Translations under genes and position numbers: made by a program
The notes under the pieces: model-generated
The model's input: only the letters and a program-made list of their open reading frames with translations
Databases searched by the model: none
What the model was told of the DNA's origin: nothing
Assembly: GCF_018141445.1 (NCBI RefSeq)
Contig: NZ_CP058649.1
Location: 2,685,001 to 2,749,000, forward strand
Direction of reading: 5' to 3'
From: Vallitalea pronyensis
GTDB lineage: Bacteria > Bacillota > Clostridia > Lachnospirales > Vallitaleaceae
Length of the DNA stretch: 64,000 bases
Part shown: positions 9,233-18,447 of the stretch, piece by piece
Numbering within the stretch: position 1 is the stretch's first letter
How the letters are laid out: every line of letters starts with the position of its first letter

Positions 9233-11329
9233 TTGGTTTCATTTTTTTTAGTCATTACATTAATTACAAGCATGTTTCTCATATTTAATCTTATATTTAT
9301 TAGACGATTTTCGGATAGTGTTCAAAAAGGTCATCAATCAGATGTGGCTTATTTAAAAGAAGCCATCAATCTTCAATTAGAAGGTATTAATCAAGCCACT
9401 ACCCAATTGCAGTTATTAAAAGAAACCAAACGGCTATCCCCTATAACAGATCATGAAGCTTTCAAAAACACAGTATTATTTGATATGATTGAAGATGTTA
9501 AATACACGGTTTCCAGTAATAACTTTTTAGAAAACCTTTATATTTATTATCCTAAGTCCGATTATGTTGTTGGGAATATTGGTAGTTTTAATAGTAAAAA
9601 CTATTATTATTTAAAGGAAAAGGAAATTGCAGGTTATGAAAAATGGTTAGCCATGATAACCCAAGAAGGGTTTGGCTATCAGATTGTGGATGATTTGGTT
9701 CAGGGGAGTACATTACTATTGAAAAAAAGCATGCCACTGAACAGTAAGAAAGATATAGACTATATACTTGTTGCAGAAGTAAGTCAAGAGGCCATCATAA
9801 AATTACTTGAAGTCATGACCCGTACAAAGCCAAGAACACTTATTGGTATAGAGACGTATACCATAGTAGGTGATGACACACTCATAACCACGTATGAAGA
9901 TTATAAGCATCACGTGGATATAAAAAATGAGTTTATCGTTATAAAAGAAAATATTGGTACACAACACATTGAAATGACATTAATATCCAGTGAGAAAGAA
10001 ATCCTGGCAAACGTTAATACAATTAGAAATATCTCTTATCTTTTCTTAATGATATGTCTTGGAGTTGGTGGGATCTTAGCCTATTTGTTAGTTAAAAACA
10101 ATCTAAAACCCATTCAGTATATGGTTAAAAGTCTTAATATTCCCGATAATGAAAATGTGGACGAGTTACTATTAATTGAAAAGCAAATCGATCGCTTACT
10201 TGAGGAAAGTCGCATTAAAAGAAGAAGAGCGAATAAAGATTTTATCGACCGTGTTTTAGACTATGCAGAACAGGACTATGCTGAAATATCCCGTCTTATT
10301 AAAAGATACGATGTGGACCTTATCTACACTTATTTTACCTTTGCTTCTATTGTTTTCTTAGAACCATTTGGTTTAGGGGAGGTTGAATCTTATTTTGACT
10401 TTATAGAGAAAACAGAAGAAAAAGCAACAGATTTTAGTTTAATTGCTTCAAAAGATAGAGAAAAAATCGTTCTTTTAATTAACCATGAAGATGATGATAT
10501 CAAGGATAGAATAATAAAGCAGGTCTATGGGTACTGGCAACATAAAGACAAAAAAATAAAAATGGGTGTGAGTGAAACCACAGATCAGGTGGCAACCATT
10601 GCCGCTTTAAGCTATCAAGCCCACCGAGCTGCAATTGATGAGTTAAAACAAGGTATCAATTATTATCAGCCCGATGAAGGTTCGGATAATAATACCAGTA
10701 AAGTATTTATGAAGTGGCAAAAGCACCTATTGAATAAACAATACAAAGAAGCCAGCTATATGACACCAGATGTGGTGAATACGTATCTGAGCAAACAGTT
10801 GTATCCTGTTATTTATAATGGGAGGAAATATGCTGTTACCAATCAAGTCATAGAAGCATTAAACCAAGAAGCATGTGCTGATAAAGGTTATTACATATCC
10901 ATGTTGTTATCAAGCACGGAAAATAAGCAACTCATACAATGGATTATAACCATATTGGATAACCTTGGACATACATGTCGTGTGCCTGATGAAACCATCA
11001 CCCGTCTTGGTGAAAACATTAAGCAAATCATTGAAACACAATATCATTCCAGTGATTTGTGTTTGACCTATATATCCGAACAGCTCAATGTAAGTACATC
11101 CTATATATCACGAAATTTTAAGAAATGTTACGGTGTTGGTGTGGTTGAATACATGAATCGTAAGCGTATTGATCAAGCTAAGACCTATCTGGTAACGCAT
11201 CAATATACCATCAAAGACATAGCGAATAAAGTGGGATTTTCAAGTGACCTTAATTTTATAAGGGTATTTAAGAAATATGAAAAGATGACACCTGGACAGT
11301 TCAGTGGTGAAAATCAACAAGGGAATTAG
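9233..11329 (+). CDS. Membrane-bound AraC-family transcriptional regulator of the sugar transporter
   Basis: About 700 residues. An N-terminal TM (about 1-22) and a second TM (about 265-287) enclose an extracellular sensor domain. A coiled linker and a central cytoplasmic domain follow, then a C-terminal AraC double HTH (about 595-690, including YISRNFKKCYGVG, KDIANKVGFSS and FRVFKKYEKMTPGQF-like text). The listed start is TTG 9233, but a strong AAGGGGG at 9191-9197 is placed for an ATT codon at 9206 in the same frame. That start would add a basic MKLNRQKRW-type N-terminus before TM1, so the real start may be 9206. Such YesN-like proteins usually control the adjacent CUT1 transporter, here immediately downstream. 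Confidence 0.9.
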   Translation: MVSFFLVITLITSMFLIFNLIFIRRFSDSVQKGHQSDVAYLKEAINLQLEGINQATTQLQLLKETKRLSPITDHEAFKNTVLFDMIEDVKYTVSSNNFLENLYIYYPKSDYVVGNIGSFNSKNYYYLKEKEIAGYEKWLAMITQEGFGYQIVDDLVQGSTLLLKKSMPLNSKKDIDYILVAEVSQEAIIKLLEVMTRTKPRTLIGIETYTIVGDDTLITTYEDYKHHVDIKNEFIVIKENIGTQHIEMTLISSEKEILANVNTIRNISYLFLMICLGVGGILAYLLVKNNLKPIQYMVKSLNIPDNENVDELLLIEKQIDRLLEESRIKRRRANKDFIDRVLDYAEQDYAEISRLIKRYDVDLIYTYFTFASIVFLEPFGLGEVESYFDFIEKTEEKATDFSLIASKDREKIVLLINHEDDDIKDRIIKQVYGYWQHKDKKIKMGVSETTDQVATIAALSYQAHRAAIDELKQGINYYQPDEGSDNNTSKVFMKWQKHLLNKQYKEASYMTPDVVNTYLSKQLYPVIYNGRKYAVTNQVIEALNQEACADKGYYISMLLSSTENKQLIQWIITILDNLGHTCRVPDETITRLGENIKQIIETQYHSSDLCLTYISEQLNVSTSYISRNFKKCYGVGVVEYMNRKRIDQAKTYLVTHQYTIKDIANKVGFSSDLNFIRVFKKYEKMTPGQFSGENQQGN

Positions 11330-11358
11330 CATATATGCATAGGTATACAAATTTTTCA

Positions 11359-11529
11359 CTTGCAAAAATTGTATATGATGACAGTGTTAAAACCTTAAAA
11401 GCTGATGAAAATTAATGTGTTAATAAAATGTATATAAATCATGGATGAAAAACCAATATAACTTGTGAAAAACATATGTTCACAAAGAAAAAAATAAATG
11501 GATGGTTTTTGCTGTGAAAAATGTATATT
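11359..11529 (+). promoter_or_regulatory. Three imperfect TGTGAAAAATGTATAT-like repeats upstream of the sugar transporter
   Basis: Related copies lie at 11359-11377, 11462-11478 and 11511-11529 (CTTGCAAAAATTGTATATG, CTTGTGAAAAACATATG, GCTGTGAAAAATGTATATT). The last touches the -35 of the candidate promoter TTTAAA (11528) - 17 bp - TACAAT (11551), as expected for AraC-type activator sites. Confidence 0.45.
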
Positions 11530-11602
11530 TAAATTCAATGAATAGGGTTGTACAATACCACTTGTAACCGAAAAAAACATAAAGGTAGAAGGAGTGTTTA
11601 CA

Positions 11603-12925
11603 ATGTTAAGAAAAATGGTATGTATGATGCTATTTCTTGTATTGGTGGCATCAGCTGTTGGGTGTCAACAAAAAGATTCAACTTCTGAAAAAGATGGGGG
11701 AAGTAATGACAAAACCGTAGCAAACCAAGATGGTAACCAATCAAAAGTTAAATCCATCAAAGTATGGATGCCGCCTTTTGGTTCTGACTCTGAAGGTGCA
11801 ATGGACCTTGAAGTTTGGCAACAAATGACCAAGCCTTTTGTGGAAGAAACAGGTGTTAAGGTTGAGATTGAAATTATACCATGGAGCGGATATGCTGAAA
11901 AGTATTTAACAGCAATTACCGCAGGAAATGGTCCTGATGTAGGGTATATGTATCTAGAAATGATCGCTGATTTCATTGAAATGGGAGCTCTAGCACCCAT
12001 GACAGAGTATGTGACACAAGAGCAAAAAGATAACTTCCTATACGATGAAAAGGGTATTATGAAAGGTGAGCAATATGCTTTACCAATTGTAGTAGGGAAT
12101 GCTAGAATCATGTACTATAATAAAGATATATTAGAAGCTAACGGTATTACGGAAATACCAACAACATGGGATGCATTTGTTGAGACATGTAAACAGATTG
12201 AATCCGATGTGGATGGTGATGGAACAATTGATATCTATCCATTCATACAACAATGGAATGAGCCTCAAATTGGCGGTCTGAATGAAATTTTCTACCCATA
12301 CTTATGGCAGTCAGGTGGCCAGATATTTGATGAGAATGGTAATTTTACTGTCAATTCTCCAGAAGGTCTTGAAGCAGCTCAATTTTTATATGATTTAAGA
12401 TTTAAACACGAAATTTTAGATGAAAGTGTTACATCCCTAAGTGAATCCGATGTAATCGATAAATTCCTATCTGGCAAAGTTGCATTTGCAGTTATATCCA
12501 CAAACAAGGCACAAAAATTTGCAGATGCAGGCATTAACTTTGACTATATAACATCCCTCACTAATAAGCAAAGAGGAACTTTTACAGCTGTCGATTCTTT
12601 AGTTATGCTTGAATCCGCAGAAGATAAAGAGCTTACATATCAATTAATATCAACGGTATTAAAACCAGAAGCCATGGAAGTCTTCCATAATATGTCACCT
12701 TTTGCACCCATTACAAAAGATGGTGTTTACATGGATGATGAACGATTTAAAAGACTGTATGATGATGATTCAGATGCTCTATTTTCACTACCACCTGTAA
12801 AAGGTTCTGTTCAAATCTACGAATATCTCCAAAAAAACCTACAGTTAATGATGTTAGGAGAAATGACGCCAGAAAGAGCGCTCCAAGGCGTGGAAGAGTA
12901 TAGTAAAGTAGTATCTGAACAATAG
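11603..12925 (+). CDS. Sugar ABC transporter substrate-binding lipoprotein (CUT1 family)
   Basis: A 440-residue extracellular solute-binding protein, family 1. The N-terminal signal ends in an ASAVGC lipobox, so the mature protein is lipid-anchored. The PDVGYMYLEMIADFIEMGALAPM, ALPIVVGNARIMYYNKDI and IPTTWDAFVETCKQI segments are family hallmarks. A DVDGDGTID loop (about residue 203) resembles an EF-hand calcium site, as in other clostridial binding proteins. AGAAGGAG is eight bases before ATG 11603; an earlier GTG lies inside it. Two permease genes follow, with no ATPase gene, so a shared MsmK-type ATPase elsewhere is likely. The sugar is not identifiable. Confidence 0.93.
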   Translation: MLRKMVCMMLFLVLVASAVGCQQKDSTSEKDGGSNDKTVANQDGNQSKVKSIKVWMPPFGSDSEGAMDLEVWQQMTKPFVEETGVKVEIEIIPWSGYAEKYLTAITAGNGPDVGYMYLEMIADFIEMGALAPMTEYVTQEQKDNFLYDEKGIMKGEQYALPIVVGNARIMYYNKDILEANGITEIPTTWDAFVETCKQIESDVDGDGTIDIYPFIQQWNEPQIGGLNEIFYPYLWQSGGQIFDENGNFTVNSPEGLEAAQFLYDLRFKHEILDESVTSLSESDVIDKFLSGKVAFAVISTNKAQKFADAGINFDYITSLTNKQRGTFTAVDSLVMLESAEDKELTYQLISTVLKPEAMEVFHNMSPFAPITKDGVYMDDERFKRLYDDDSDALFSLPPVKGSVQIYEYLQKNLQLMMLGEMTPERALQGVEEYSKVVSEQ

Positions 12926-12934
12926 AAATTGCTG

Positions 12935-12965
12935 GCATATGTCGCCTCTCTGAGGTGACATATGC
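12935..12965 (+). repeat. Intercistronic hairpin between binding-protein and permease genes
   Basis: GCATATGTCGCCTC (12935-12948) pairs with GAGGTGACATATGC (12952-12965) over 14 bp with a G-U pair and a 3-nt loop. There is no T-run. In CUT1 operons such a structure commonly stabilises the binding-protein mRNA or limits read-through, giving excess binding protein over permeases. Confidence 0.65.
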
Positions 12966-12983
12966 ATTAATTGGAGGATTATT

Positions 12984-13865
12984 ATGCAAAGAACAAAAAA
13001 TGATTATTGGGGGTATTTTTTTATCCTACCCAGTGTGCTTATCTTAATTGCCTGTTATGTCATCCCAATTATCATGGATTTTTACTATAGTTTTACGGAT
13101 TATAATATCGTACAACCGTCTACTTTTGCAGGTTTAAAAAACTATAGTTATCTTATAAAAGATCCCTTTATTCGTGCGGCAGTGAGGAACACATTTGTTT
13201 ATACCATTATCGTTGTACCAACACAAACCATACTTGCTTTGGTTTTAGCCAATCTTTTAGCTAAGTTATGTCGAAATCGTTGGGGTAATTTTGTTAGAAG
13301 TTCCTTGTTTATCCCTGTTATCTCTTCCATGATATTGGTGGGAAGTATCTGGCGGATTTTCTTGCGAACAGATGGGGGCTTCATTAATAATGTATTGCGT
13401 GTTATTGGTATTTCTAACATTAACTGGTTAGGCGATAAAGATTTAGCACTGATTAGTATTTGTATTGTTGCCATATGGAAAAGTGTCGGGTATTTTCTTG
13501 TCATCTATTATGCTGGTATTATGGACATACCTTCATCTTTATATGAAGCAGCAAAAGTGGATGGTGCCACACCTGTACAACAGTTTTTTAACATCACGTT
13601 GCCCATGTTAAAACCCATTACCTATCTTGTTGTCACATTAGGAACCATTTGGTCTTTTCAAGTATTTGACCTTGTCTATACCATGACCGGTGGGGGTCCT
13701 GGATTTGCAACCAATACCCTTGTATTGAATATCTATACATCTGCATTCAAAGAATATAGAATGGGTTATGCCAGTGCCATATCCATCTTGTTGCTGATCA
13801 TGATTCTATGTGTTTCAGTGATTCAAAAAGCAACATTTGACAGAAAGACAGGAGGGGTAAAATGA
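12984..13865 (+). CDS. Sugar ABC transporter permease, MalF/UgpA type
   Basis: A 293-residue inner-membrane permease with six predicted TM segments. The first is near residues 10-32 (YFFILPSVLILIACYVIPIIM). The cytoplasmic EAA loop YEAAKVDGATPVQQFFNITLPML (about 190-212) docks the ATPase. GGAGG precedes ATG 12984. Its 3' end overlaps the next permease by 4 bp (ATGA), so they are translationally coupled. It forms a heterodimer with that partner. Confidence 0.94.
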   Translation: MQRTKNDYWGYFFILPSVLILIACYVIPIIMDFYYSFTDYNIVQPSTFAGLKNYSYLIKDPFIRAAVRNTFVYTIIVVPTQTILALVLANLLAKLCRNRWGNFVRSSLFIPVISSMILVGSIWRIFLRTDGGFINNVLRVIGISNINWLGDKDLALISICIVAIWKSVGYFLVIYYAGIMDIPSSLYEAAKVDGATPVQQFFNITLPMLKPITYLVVTLGTIWSFQVFDLVYTMTGGGPGFATNTLVLNIYTSAFKEYRMGYASAISILLLIMILCVSVIQKATFDRKTGGVK

Positions 13866-14671
13866 AAAAGAAATGGCCATTGTATGTGGTAAGTTTACTA
13901 TGCGTTATACCCGTCGTTCTAGCCATCATACCCTTTGTTATCATGGTTTTGACATCTTTTACTCAAAATACGGACATTGGTCTGAGATTCAATTTCAATG
14001 AAATGAATGTCGTTAATTATAAAGCGTTATATAGGAATTTTAACTTCCTTAATTCTTTGAAAAATAGTATTATCGTTGTTAGCTGTGCCTGCTTTTTTAA
14101 CTGTTTAATTGCGTCCATGGCAGGATATGGTTTTGCCAAAAAAGAGTTCTTTCTAAAAGAACAGATTTTTTGGATCTATCTCATAACCTTAATGGTACCA
14201 GGGCAAGCGATTATTGTGCCTTTATTTATCATCATGAATAAACTGGATTTGCTCAATACCTATACGGCTTTGTTTGTACCCATTATCAATGCTTTTGGGG
14301 TATTCTTAACCAAGCAATTCATTGAGGCCGTGCCTGACGAATTGTTAGAGGCGGCAAGAATTGACGGATGTGGCGAAATAAGAAGCTTTTTCTCAGTGAT
14401 TATTCCTTTGATTAAGCCGGTGCTCATTTCCTTGACCGTCTTTACCTTTGTTACCTCATGGAATGACTTTATATGGCCTTTAGTTACGGTTAACAATAGT
14501 AAAATGAATACATTAACCTTGAGTTTATCCTTATTGCAGGGTAATTATTCTACCAATTACGGCTTGTTAATGGCTGGTACAACGGTTACTTTTTTACCGC
14601 CGTTTATTCTATATGTCATTTTACAAAAGCAATTTGTTGAAGGGATAGCATTAAATGGCCTAAAAGGTTAG
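13862..14671 (+). CDS. Sugar ABC transporter permease, MalG/UgpE type
   Basis: A 269-residue permease with six TM segments and the EAA loop LLEAARIDGCGEIRSFFSVIIPLIKP (about residues 160-185). It ends in the usual GIALNGLKG tail. Its start overlaps the stop of the MalF-type gene by 4 bp. It is the last gene of the transporter unit; a strong terminator follows. No glycosidase lies nearby to hint at the substrate. Confidence 0.94.
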   Translation: MKKKWPLYVVSLLCVIPVVLAIIPFVIMVLTSFTQNTDIGLRFNFNEMNVVNYKALYRNFNFLNSLKNSIIVVSCACFFNCLIASMAGYGFAKKEFFLKEQIFWIYLITLMVPGQAIIVPLFIIMNKLDLLNTYTALFVPIINAFGVFLTKQFIEAVPDELLEAARIDGCGEIRSFFSVIIPLIKPVLISLTVFTFVTSWNDFIWPLVTVNNSKMNTLTLSLSLLQGNYSTNYGLLMAGTTVTFLPPFILYVILQKQFVEGIALNGLKG

Positions 14672-14723
14672 ACGTTAGCATGTATATGGATAAGTGTTTA
14701 TTCGTCGATTATTATAGTAGATA

Positions 14724-14796
14724 AAAAGCCATGGTAGAATGATGACCATGGCTTTTATATGTTTAGGAATCAAGTAGTCCAAAGGGCTACTTTTTT
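14724..14796 (+). terminator. Two successive intrinsic terminators after the sugar transporter
   Basis: First hairpin: AAAAGCCATGG (14724-14734) with its complement (14746-14756), followed by TAT. Second: AAGTAGTCC (14772-14780) with GGGCTACTT (14784-14792) and a T6 run. Confidence 0.85.
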
Positions 14797-14833
14797 GTTG
14801 TTTTTAAAATACAAGAGACCCATTGTACCTATG

Positions 14834-14850
14834 TTAAGAAAAAATTAAGA
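14834..14850 (+). promoter_or_regulatory. TTAAGA-N5-TTAAGA direct repeat upstream of the MacB-like operon
   Basis: An exact copy of the motif at 6869-6885, including the A-rich spacer. A TATAAC/CATAAT -10-like stretch lies at 14880-14890, 29-34 bp downstream, close to the spacing in front of the response regulator. Confidence 0.6.
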
Positions 14851-14953
14851 AAAAAGTCATTATATGGCAAGGTGTATCCTATAACATAATGGGTAGTATT
14901 CGCCAGCCATCCACCATAACCCTATACATTAACATACAGAAATGGAGGAATCT

Positions 14954-15682
14954 ATGACCACGATCATTGAGATAAAAGGATTAAAAAAAGTATATCACAT
15001 GGGTACAGAAAAAGTAGAAGCTTTAAAAGCGATTAATCTTAAGATAAAAAAAGGTGAGTGTTGCTGTATATTAGGTACTTCAGGCTCAGGCAAATCCACT
15101 TTACTGAACATGATTGCAGGACTTGAAAAACCAACTGCAGGAGAAATCGTCATTAAAGGGCAACACATTGAGAAGATGAATGAAGAACAAGTCACTCGGT
15201 TCAGACAGCAGCATGTAGGGTTTGTCTTCCAATCGTATAATCTATTACCCAATTTAACAGCTCTGGAGAATGTAGCCATGCCCATGATATTTGGTGGTCT
15301 TCATAAGAAGAAACGTCATCATGAAGCCAAGCGGATGTTAACAGCTGTAGGGTTAGGTGACAGACTTGACCATCGACCATCTCAGATGAGCGGGGGACAG
15401 CAACAGCGTGTGAGTATTGCCAGAGCATTTGTAGGCACACCAGAGATTGTTTTTGCGGATGAAGCCACAGGTAACCTTGATACCAAGACGACCATTGAGG
15501 TCATGGAACTTTTTACGGAAATGATTCACAAGAATCATCAAACGTTAATCATGGTTACCCATGATATGGAAACAGCCGTGTATGCGGATCGTGTTATTCA
15601 TGTACGGGATGGGCTCATTGAAAGGATTGATGAAACCCGTGATGACATTCTAAAAGGATTAAATATGAAACAGGAGGCTTAA
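14954..15682 (+). CDS. ABC transporter ATP-binding protein, MacB/LolD type
   Basis: A 242-residue ATPase. Walker A is LGTSGSGKSTLLN (about 37-49), the Q-loop FVFQSYNLLPNLTALENV, the signature MSGGQQQRVSIARAF, Walker B VFADEATGNLD, and the H-loop MVTHD. This matches the MacB/LolD/FtsE subgroup that partners FtsX-like permeases. The ATG at 14942 is part of the GGAGG ribosome site, so ATG 14954 is used. It is the first gene of a three-gene operon with the large surface protein (2 bp downstream) and the FtsX-type permease. It is probably controlled through the TTAAGA repeat. Confidence 0.95.
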   Translation: MTTIIEIKGLKKVYHMGTEKVEALKAINLKIKKGECCCILGTSGSGKSTLLNMIAGLEKPTAGEIVIKGQHIEKMNEEQVTRFRQQHVGFVFQSYNLLPNLTALENVAMPMIFGGLHKKKRHHEAKRMLTAVGLGDRLDHRPSQMSGGQQQRVSIARAFVGTPEIVFADEATGNLDTKTTIEVMELFTEMIHKNHQTLIMVTHDMETAVYADRVIHVRDGLIERIDETRDDILKGLNMKQEA

Positions 15683-15684
15683 AA

Positions 15685-18447
15685 ATGAAAAAAAGCAAAT
15701 TATTAATGATGGTATGCATATTCATGATCACATGGAGTATGATTGGTTTTTACGCACAAGCGGCAGATACCAATGAAATGATTGTGGATATCTATTCCGT
15801 TGATAAGAGTCCTATATCGGAAGGGACAGAATTCAATTTGACATTTGGTTTAAAAAAGATCAGTGGCGGCACCATATCAGATGCTACATTAACCATCAAT
15901 CCAGGAAGTTTTACCCTAAAGAATACAGGTTCTGTTATTTCTGTTAACGCTGCGAATCTTACGTCTGGTAAAGACACCATCACCCTTCCATTAAAATGTT
16001 CAGGTGTGAATAACACCATGGTGTTAACCCTGGATTACAAAGATGATGGAACACCTAAACAAGCAGTGAACAGCATCACCATAGACATGGTCAAGCCAAG
16101 TGCAGACACCACGCCAAGTACACCAACCAATACACAAAAATACAACCCTGACCTGACGGTGATCAATCAGACCATGCCAACCGTGACAGCTGGTTCAAAG
16201 CTGAATTTAGCATTAGAGTTACAGAATCTCAATACCCATCGAGCTAAGACCATTTCTGTAGAATTGGTACCGCCAAGCGGGCAAGATTTTTATTATGAAA
16301 GTAATACCATGAGTATGGTTAATTACATCAAAGAAATAAAATCAAAAGATAAATTTACATTAAACTATTCCCTTCATGTCTTAAGTGCGACCAAAGCTAA
16401 AACGTACATATTCCAATTGCGATACAAATACTATAATGCCTATGGGGACGAAAAGACAAAGACACAAGATATACACATCAAAGTGAAAAAAGGTGTGCCT
16501 GATATCCAATTGGCCATTAAAGATGTCAAGACAACTGATGATGTGCTCTATGCAGGTCAAGAGACAGCATTTAGTTTCTTAGTTGACAACCATGCAGGAA
16601 TAGGAACCATTAAGCACATTGAAGCCTCATTACAAGGATTATCACAGGATGGATTTTCAATTGCCAATGGGGTCAATAGTCAAAGTCTATATGGTTTGTC
16701 ACCAACCATTGATGGTAAGCTGGTAACTTTTAATATCTATGCTTCAGAAAAGATGACAACGGGGAATTATCCGCTGAAAGTACATCTGAAATACCAAGAC
16801 AGCCAAAATAATGAGCAAACCTTTGAAAAAGAGGTCTACATAAGAGTGCTTAAGAAAAAAGAAGCATCTTTAAACGTCACCAACATCACAACCATACCAT
16901 CTGGCGTGGGGGCAGGTAAAGAAGGGCAATTAAGCTTTATGGTTAAGAATACCAGTAAAGAAACCATGAAGCATATAAAAGTATCCTTAAAAGGATTATC
17001 TGCTGAGTCCATCAATTTAGCTCAAGGGATGAGCAATCAAGTGATTACAGAATTAACGCCCGAAAAAGCAGAAGAAAAAGTTATGTTTAACATCTTTGTT
17101 GCTGAGAAGCTCGCTAAAGGAAGCTATCCATTGACTGTTTATCTCACCTATCGTGATGCTCAACACGTTGAACGTACGTTGGAACGAGAAATCTTTGTTC
17201 AAGTGGAACAAAAAAAAGCAAATATTCTTATTAAGCATGTTCAAGTACCTAGACATTCCATAATAGATACAAAGCCTTTTAGCATATCTTTTGATGTGGT
17301 TAATCAAAGTAAACTTGAAGCCAAGGACCTGACCGTTTCTGTTAAATCCACAGATAGTATTGTACCTGTATCCCAGAATGTTCAATTAGTCCAATCATTA
17401 GCTCCAGGTGCTAAAAAACAGCTGAGCTTTCAATTACAAGCCACGTCGGATGCTAAGACACAGAATCATCTTTTAAATATTGAAATAAAGGGCAAAGATG
17501 AACAGTCTTTTACCACCATCAATCAGTATGTGGGCATCTATGTGAATAAAGACCAATCAGCAGGAAAACCAAACATCATAGTAGACAGTTATGCCACAAA
17601 ACCAACCATTGTTAACGCGGGGCAGAATTTTGACATGCACCTTTCCTTCAATAACACCCATAAAACAAAGAAGGTCCAGAATATTAAAGTGTTCTTGACA
17701 GCAGAAGATAATACAGCCAAAGACAGTAGTAAATCAGGGAGTGTTTTCACACCTGTTAATAGCAGCAATACGTTTTTTATAGATGAGATTTTACCCAAAA
17801 CATCCGTCGATAAAAAGTTAACATTATACACCATTCCTTATGCGCCTGCCAAGACCCATACCATAAAAGTTAATTTTGAATATGAAGACGATAAAGGCGC
17901 AACTTACACAGCAACAGAGCTTATTAGTGTACCAGTTATACAGCAGTCCAGTTTTATTACCAGCGATATTAATATACCGGATACCATGACGGTTAATGAA
18001 CCACATACCCTTAATTTGGAGATTAGTAATACAGGTAAGACCACCTTAGATAATTTTACGGTGTTGGTGGAAGGTTTTGGTGCCAGTAATACACGTGGTT
18101 ATATTGGTAACCTTGAATCAGGAAGAACAACCTATCATAAAGTAGATGTATGGCCTTTAGAAGAAGGAAAAGCATCAGGTTATATTATTTTTACCTATAC
18201 CAAACCAAATGGTGAAATTGAAGAAGTGAAGAAAGAAATAACCACCGTTGCAGAAGCAGGTGTTGATTTTGGTACAGAAGGGATGATTGATGAGGAAGGT
18301 AATATGATGAACATAGAGCCATTGAACGCCAAGGGTAATAAGGTACCTATCCTACTCATTATCATCGTTGTAGTCATTGCTGCAGCTATTGTATTCATTG
18401 GCGTAAGAAGGTTTAAAAAGAAAAAGGATATGATGGACCATGAATAA
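15685..18447 (+). CDS. Large CARDB-repeat surface protein, C-terminally membrane-anchored (COG1361-like)
   Basis: 920 residues. A signal peptide (about 1-27, ending FYAQA-A) is followed by about six tandem beta-sandwich domains of 110-130 residues resembling CARDB/COG1361 S-layer-type domains. The pair at about 277-395 and 398-510 is clearly repeated (shared SLKGLS/SLQGLS, FNI.(A/V).EK, G.YPL.V.L.Y.D). A single TM (about 887-908) and a basic tail end the protein. It lies between the ATPase and the FtsX permease, overlapping the latter by 8 bp. It probably replaces the MacA-type adaptor as the extracytoplasmic partner. No catalytic motif is seen. Confidence 0.8.
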   Translation: MKKSKLLMMVCIFMITWSMIGFYAQAADTNEMIVDIYSVDKSPISEGTEFNLTFGLKKISGGTISDATLTINPGSFTLKNTGSVISVNAANLTSGKDTITLPLKCSGVNNTMVLTLDYKDDGTPKQAVNSITIDMVKPSADTTPSTPTNTQKYNPDLTVINQTMPTVTAGSKLNLALELQNLNTHRAKTISVELVPPSGQDFYYESNTMSMVNYIKEIKSKDKFTLNYSLHVLSATKAKTYIFQLRYKYYNAYGDEKTKTQDIHIKVKKGVPDIQLAIKDVKTTDDVLYAGQETAFSFLVDNHAGIGTIKHIEASLQGLSQDGFSIANGVNSQSLYGLSPTIDGKLVTFNIYASEKMTTGNYPLKVHLKYQDSQNNEQTFEKEVYIRVLKKKEASLNVTNITTIPSGVGAGKEGQLSFMVKNTSKETMKHIKVSLKGLSAESINLAQGMSNQVITELTPEKAEEKVMFNIFVAEKLAKGSYPLTVYLTYRDAQHVERTLEREIFVQVEQKKANILIKHVQVPRHSIIDTKPFSISFDVVNQSKLEAKDLTVSVKSTDSIVPVSQNVQLVQSLAPGAKKQLSFQLQATSDAKTQNHLLNIEIKGKDEQSFTTINQYVGIYVNKDQSAGKPNIIVDSYATKPTIVNAGQNFDMHLSFNNTHKTKKVQNIKVFLTAEDNTAKDSSKSGSVFTPVNSSNTFFIDEILPKTSVDKKLTLYTIPYAPAKTHTIKVNFEYEDDKGATYTATELISVPVIQQSSFITSDINIPDTMTVNEPHTLNLEISNTGKTTLDNFTVLVEGFGASNTRGYIGNLESGRTTYHKVDVWPLEEGKASGYIIFTYTKPNGEIEEVKKEITTVAEAGVDFGTEGMIDEEGNMMNIEPLNAKGNKVPILLIIIVVVIAAAIVFIGVRRFKKKKDMMDHE

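Noticed and set aside
11463..11485. Rex-like site TTGTGAA...TTCACAA
   Set aside because: The spacer is 9 bp, so the whole site is 23 bp, too long for the 18-bp Rex consensus; better explained as part of the AraC-type repeats.
14942..14953. ATG 14942 as the ABC ATPase start
   Set aside because: It is part of the ATGGAGGA ribosome site; ATG 14954 is correctly spaced behind it.
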